NCBI GenBank assembly: GCA_043766915.1
Contig: JAYUHO010000136.1
Location: 1-14,779, forward strand
Direction of reading: 5' to 3'
DNA length: 14,779 nt
DNA from: JANNAT01 sp043766915
GTDB taxonomy: Bacteria > Pseudomonadota > Alphaproteobacteria > Rhodobacterales > Rhodobacteraceae
The notes under the pieces were generated by a model. The model saw nothing but the letters and a program-made list of their open reading frames with translations, was not told the DNA's origin and searched no databases. Made by a program: the position numbers and the translations under genes. Positions within the stretch are counted from its first letter, which is position 1. Every line of letters starts with the position of its first letter. This document shows, one piece after another, positions 12,970 to 14,779 of the stretch.

Positions 12970-14775
12970 ATGGCACGTATCCCCCTTTTGCAGCTGTCCG
13001 GCATCTCGCTTACCTTTGGTGGCAATCCGATCTTTGATGATCTGGACCTTGTGGTTCAGCCCAATGATCGCGTGGCCCTTGTGGGGCGCAATGGCTCGGG
13101 TAAATCGACGTTGATGAAGGTGATGGCCGGTCTGGCCGAAGCCGATCGCGGCATCCGCGTGGTGCCGCCCGGCGTCACTGTGGGCTATATGGAACAAGAC
13201 CCCGATTTGTCAGGGTTTGAAACGCTGGGCGATTACGCCGCCTCTGAATTGCCAGCGGGCGAAGAATACAAGGTGCCGATGGTGGCCGAAGGGTTGAAAT
13301 TTAACCCCGACACCCCGGTGGCCACCGCATCGGGCGGCGAACGCCGCCGGGCTGCCCTTGCCAAACTGCTGGCCGAAGCCCCGGAACTGATGCTGCTCGA
13401 TGAGCCGACAAACCATCTGGACATTCAGGCCATCGAATGGCTGGAGGCAGAGTTGACCAACACCCGTACGGGATTTGTGTTGATCAGCCACGACCGCGCG
13501 TTCCTGCGGGCGTTGTCAAAAGCCACCCTGTGGATTGATCGCGGCCAGGTGCGGCGGCGCGAATCCGGCTTTGACGGGTTTGAGGACTGGCGCGAAACCG
13601 TCTGGGCTGAAGAGGACGACGCGCGCCACAAACTGGATCGCAAGATCAAGGCCGAGGCGAAATGGGCGGTTGAAGGCATCTCGGCCCGGCGCAAACGCAA
13701 TCAGGGCCGGGTGCGGGCACTGGCCGCGTTGCGCGACGCGCGCGGGGCGCAAATACGGCGCCAAGGCACTGCGGCGATGGAATTTGACGCAGGTCAGCAA
13801 TCGGGCAAACGGGTGATCGAGGCGAAAGCCATCACCAAAATCTTTGGCGACAAGCAAATCGTCGATGGCTTTGATCTGCGGGTGCTTCGCGGGGATCGGG
13901 TGGCGTTTGTCGGCCCCAACGGCGTCGGAAAAACCACATTGCTGAAAATGCTGACGGGCGAGATGGCCCCCGATGCGGGCACCATCACCCTTGGCACCAA
14001 TCTGGAAATCGCGGTGTTCGATCAGGCCCGTGCAGCACTCGACCCCGAAGCGACATTGTGGGACAGCCTGACCAACGATCCGATGATGCGGGTGTCTGGT
14101 GCATCCGATCAGGTGATGGTGCGCGGCAACCCCAAACATGTGGTGGCCTATCTTAAAGATTTCCTCTTTGACGAACGCCAGGCCCGTGCGCCGGTGAAAT
14201 CGCTATCGGGTGGTGAAAAGGCGCGGTTGTTGCTGGCGCGTCTGATGGCGCAGCCGTCAAACCTGCTGATCCTTGACGAACCGACCAACGATCTGGATGT
14301 CGAAACGCTTGACCTTCTGCAAGACATTCTGGGTGATTACGATGGCACCGTGCTTCTGGTCAGCCACGACCGCGATTTCATCGACCGCATCGCCACCACC
14401 ACCGTGGCGCTGGAAGGCAATGGCGTGGCCACGGCCTATCCGGGGGGTTGGTCTGACTATGCCCGCCAACGCGGCGAAGGCGCTGCCGAAACCCCGACCA
14501 AACCAAGGGGCTCTGCGCCCGGTGGCAAGCCCGCCGCAAAGAAAGCCCAAGGGCTCAGTTTTTCAGAACGCAATCGCCTTGGCGCGTTGCCCGATATCAT
14601 TGCAGGCCTTGAAACTGAAATTTCGCGGCTCTCCGAAGTCTTGGAAGGCGAGGATATGTTTTCCCGCGATCCGGTCAAATTCCGCAAAGGATCCGAGGCG
14701 TTGGCCGACCGCCAGGCCACCCTTGTAAAGGCCGAAGAAGAATGGATGGCCTTGGAAGAGCGGGCTGCGAATTAG
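12970..14775 (+). CDS. uup: ABC-F family ATPase, Uup type
   Basis: ABC-F proteins are soluble twin-ATPase proteins acting on ribosomes; Uup is also linked to DNA repair and transposon excision. The 601 residues have no membrane segments. NBD1 has Walker A GRNGSGKST (39-47), signature ASGGERRR (where Leu is the usual first residue) and Walker B LMLLDEPTNHLD. A basic linker (about 205-265) follows. NBD2 has GPNGVGKTT (315-323), LSGGEKAR (412-419) and LLILDEPTNDLD. A Lys/Pro-rich spacer (about 505-528) leads to the C-terminal coiled coil (about 535-600) that defines Uup. The ATG at 12970 begins MARIPLLQLSG; an in-frame TTG at 12934 is really the -35 box. It ends with TAG 4 nt before the window edge. 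Confidence 0.92.
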   Translation: MARIPLLQLSGISLTFGGNPIFDDLDLVVQPNDRVALVGRNGSGKSTLMKVMAGLAEADRGIRVVPPGVTVGYMEQDPDLSGFETLGDYAASELPAGEEYKVPMVAEGLKFNPDTPVATASGGERRRAALAKLLAEAPELMLLDEPTNHLDIQAIEWLEAELTNTRTGFVLISHDRAFLRALSKATLWIDRGQVRRRESGFDGFEDWRETVWAEEDDARHKLDRKIKAEAKWAVEGISARRKRNQGRVRALAALRDARGAQIRRQGTAAMEFDAGQQSGKRVIEAKAITKIFGDKQIVDGFDLRVLRGDRVAFVGPNGVGKTTLLKMLTGEMAPDAGTITLGTNLEIAVFDQARAALDPEATLWDSLTNDPMMRVSGASDQVMVRGNPKHVVAYLKDFLFDERQARAPVKSLSGGEKARLLLARLMAQPSNLLILDEPTNDLDVETLDLLQDILGDYDGTVLLVSHDRDFIDRIATTTVALEGNGVATAYPGGWSDYARQRGEGAAETPTKPRGSAPGGKPAAKKAQGLSFSERNRLGALPDIIAGLETEISRLSEVLEGEDMFSRDPVKFRKGSEALADRQATLVKAEEEWMALEERAAN

Positions 14776-14779
14776 AGCG

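Noticed and set aside
1..14779. Defence system, CRISPR array, prophage, insertion sequence or integrative element
   Set aside because: No transposase, integrase, direct-repeat array or known defence domain was found; most of the region is conserved housekeeping gene order.

Overview
The window looks like chromosomal DNA from an alphaproteobacterium, most probably a marine Rhodobacteraceae (Roseobacter-type). This rests on GC-rich coding sequence, the block yceD-rpmF-plsX-fabH-ihf-merR with a divergent bamE, a double-length dCTP deaminase, a free-standing corrinoid-reactivation protein and an OlsB-type ornithine acyltransferase. No sequence search was run, so family names come from motif recognition. 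I see no CRISPR array, phage, transposase, toxin-antitoxin pair or defence island. The interest here lies in regulation, small structured elements and gene context.

Left part (1-3168, minus strand). A secreted VWA protein is cut by the left edge (898 to 1). Upstream of it lie an intrinsic terminator (960-991), a 92-bp palindromic intergenic element (1009-1100) and a GC-rich hairpin (1136-1162). Next come a secreted fasciclin (FAS1) protein (1173-1718), tandem hairpins (1866-1911), an RskA-like membrane anti-sigma factor (1979-2632) and its ECF sigma factor (2629-3168). Sigma factor, RskA anti-sigma and FAS1 protein together recall the mycobacterial SigK-RskA-MPT70/MPT83 circuit. An ECF-style promoter candidate precedes the FAS1 gene.

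Middle (3202-7689, minus strand). A RamA/RACo-like [2Fe-2S] plus ASKHA protein probably reactivates the cobalamin of methionine synthase. Upstream of it are a two-domain dCTP deaminase, tRNA-Pro(GGG), a MerR-family regulator and IHF alpha.

Lipid and ribosome operon (7808-10873, minus strand). In transcription order it reads YceD/DUF177, ribosomal protein L32, PlsX, FabH, then ihf and merR. It ties 23S rRNA/L32 supply to the start of phospholipid and fatty acid synthesis.

Right part. BamE lipoprotein (plus) is convergent with MsrB (minus). MsrB is divergent from an OlsB-like acyltransferase (plus), which is followed by a Uup-type ABC-F ATPase (plus) with a promoter placed for a leaderless mRNA.
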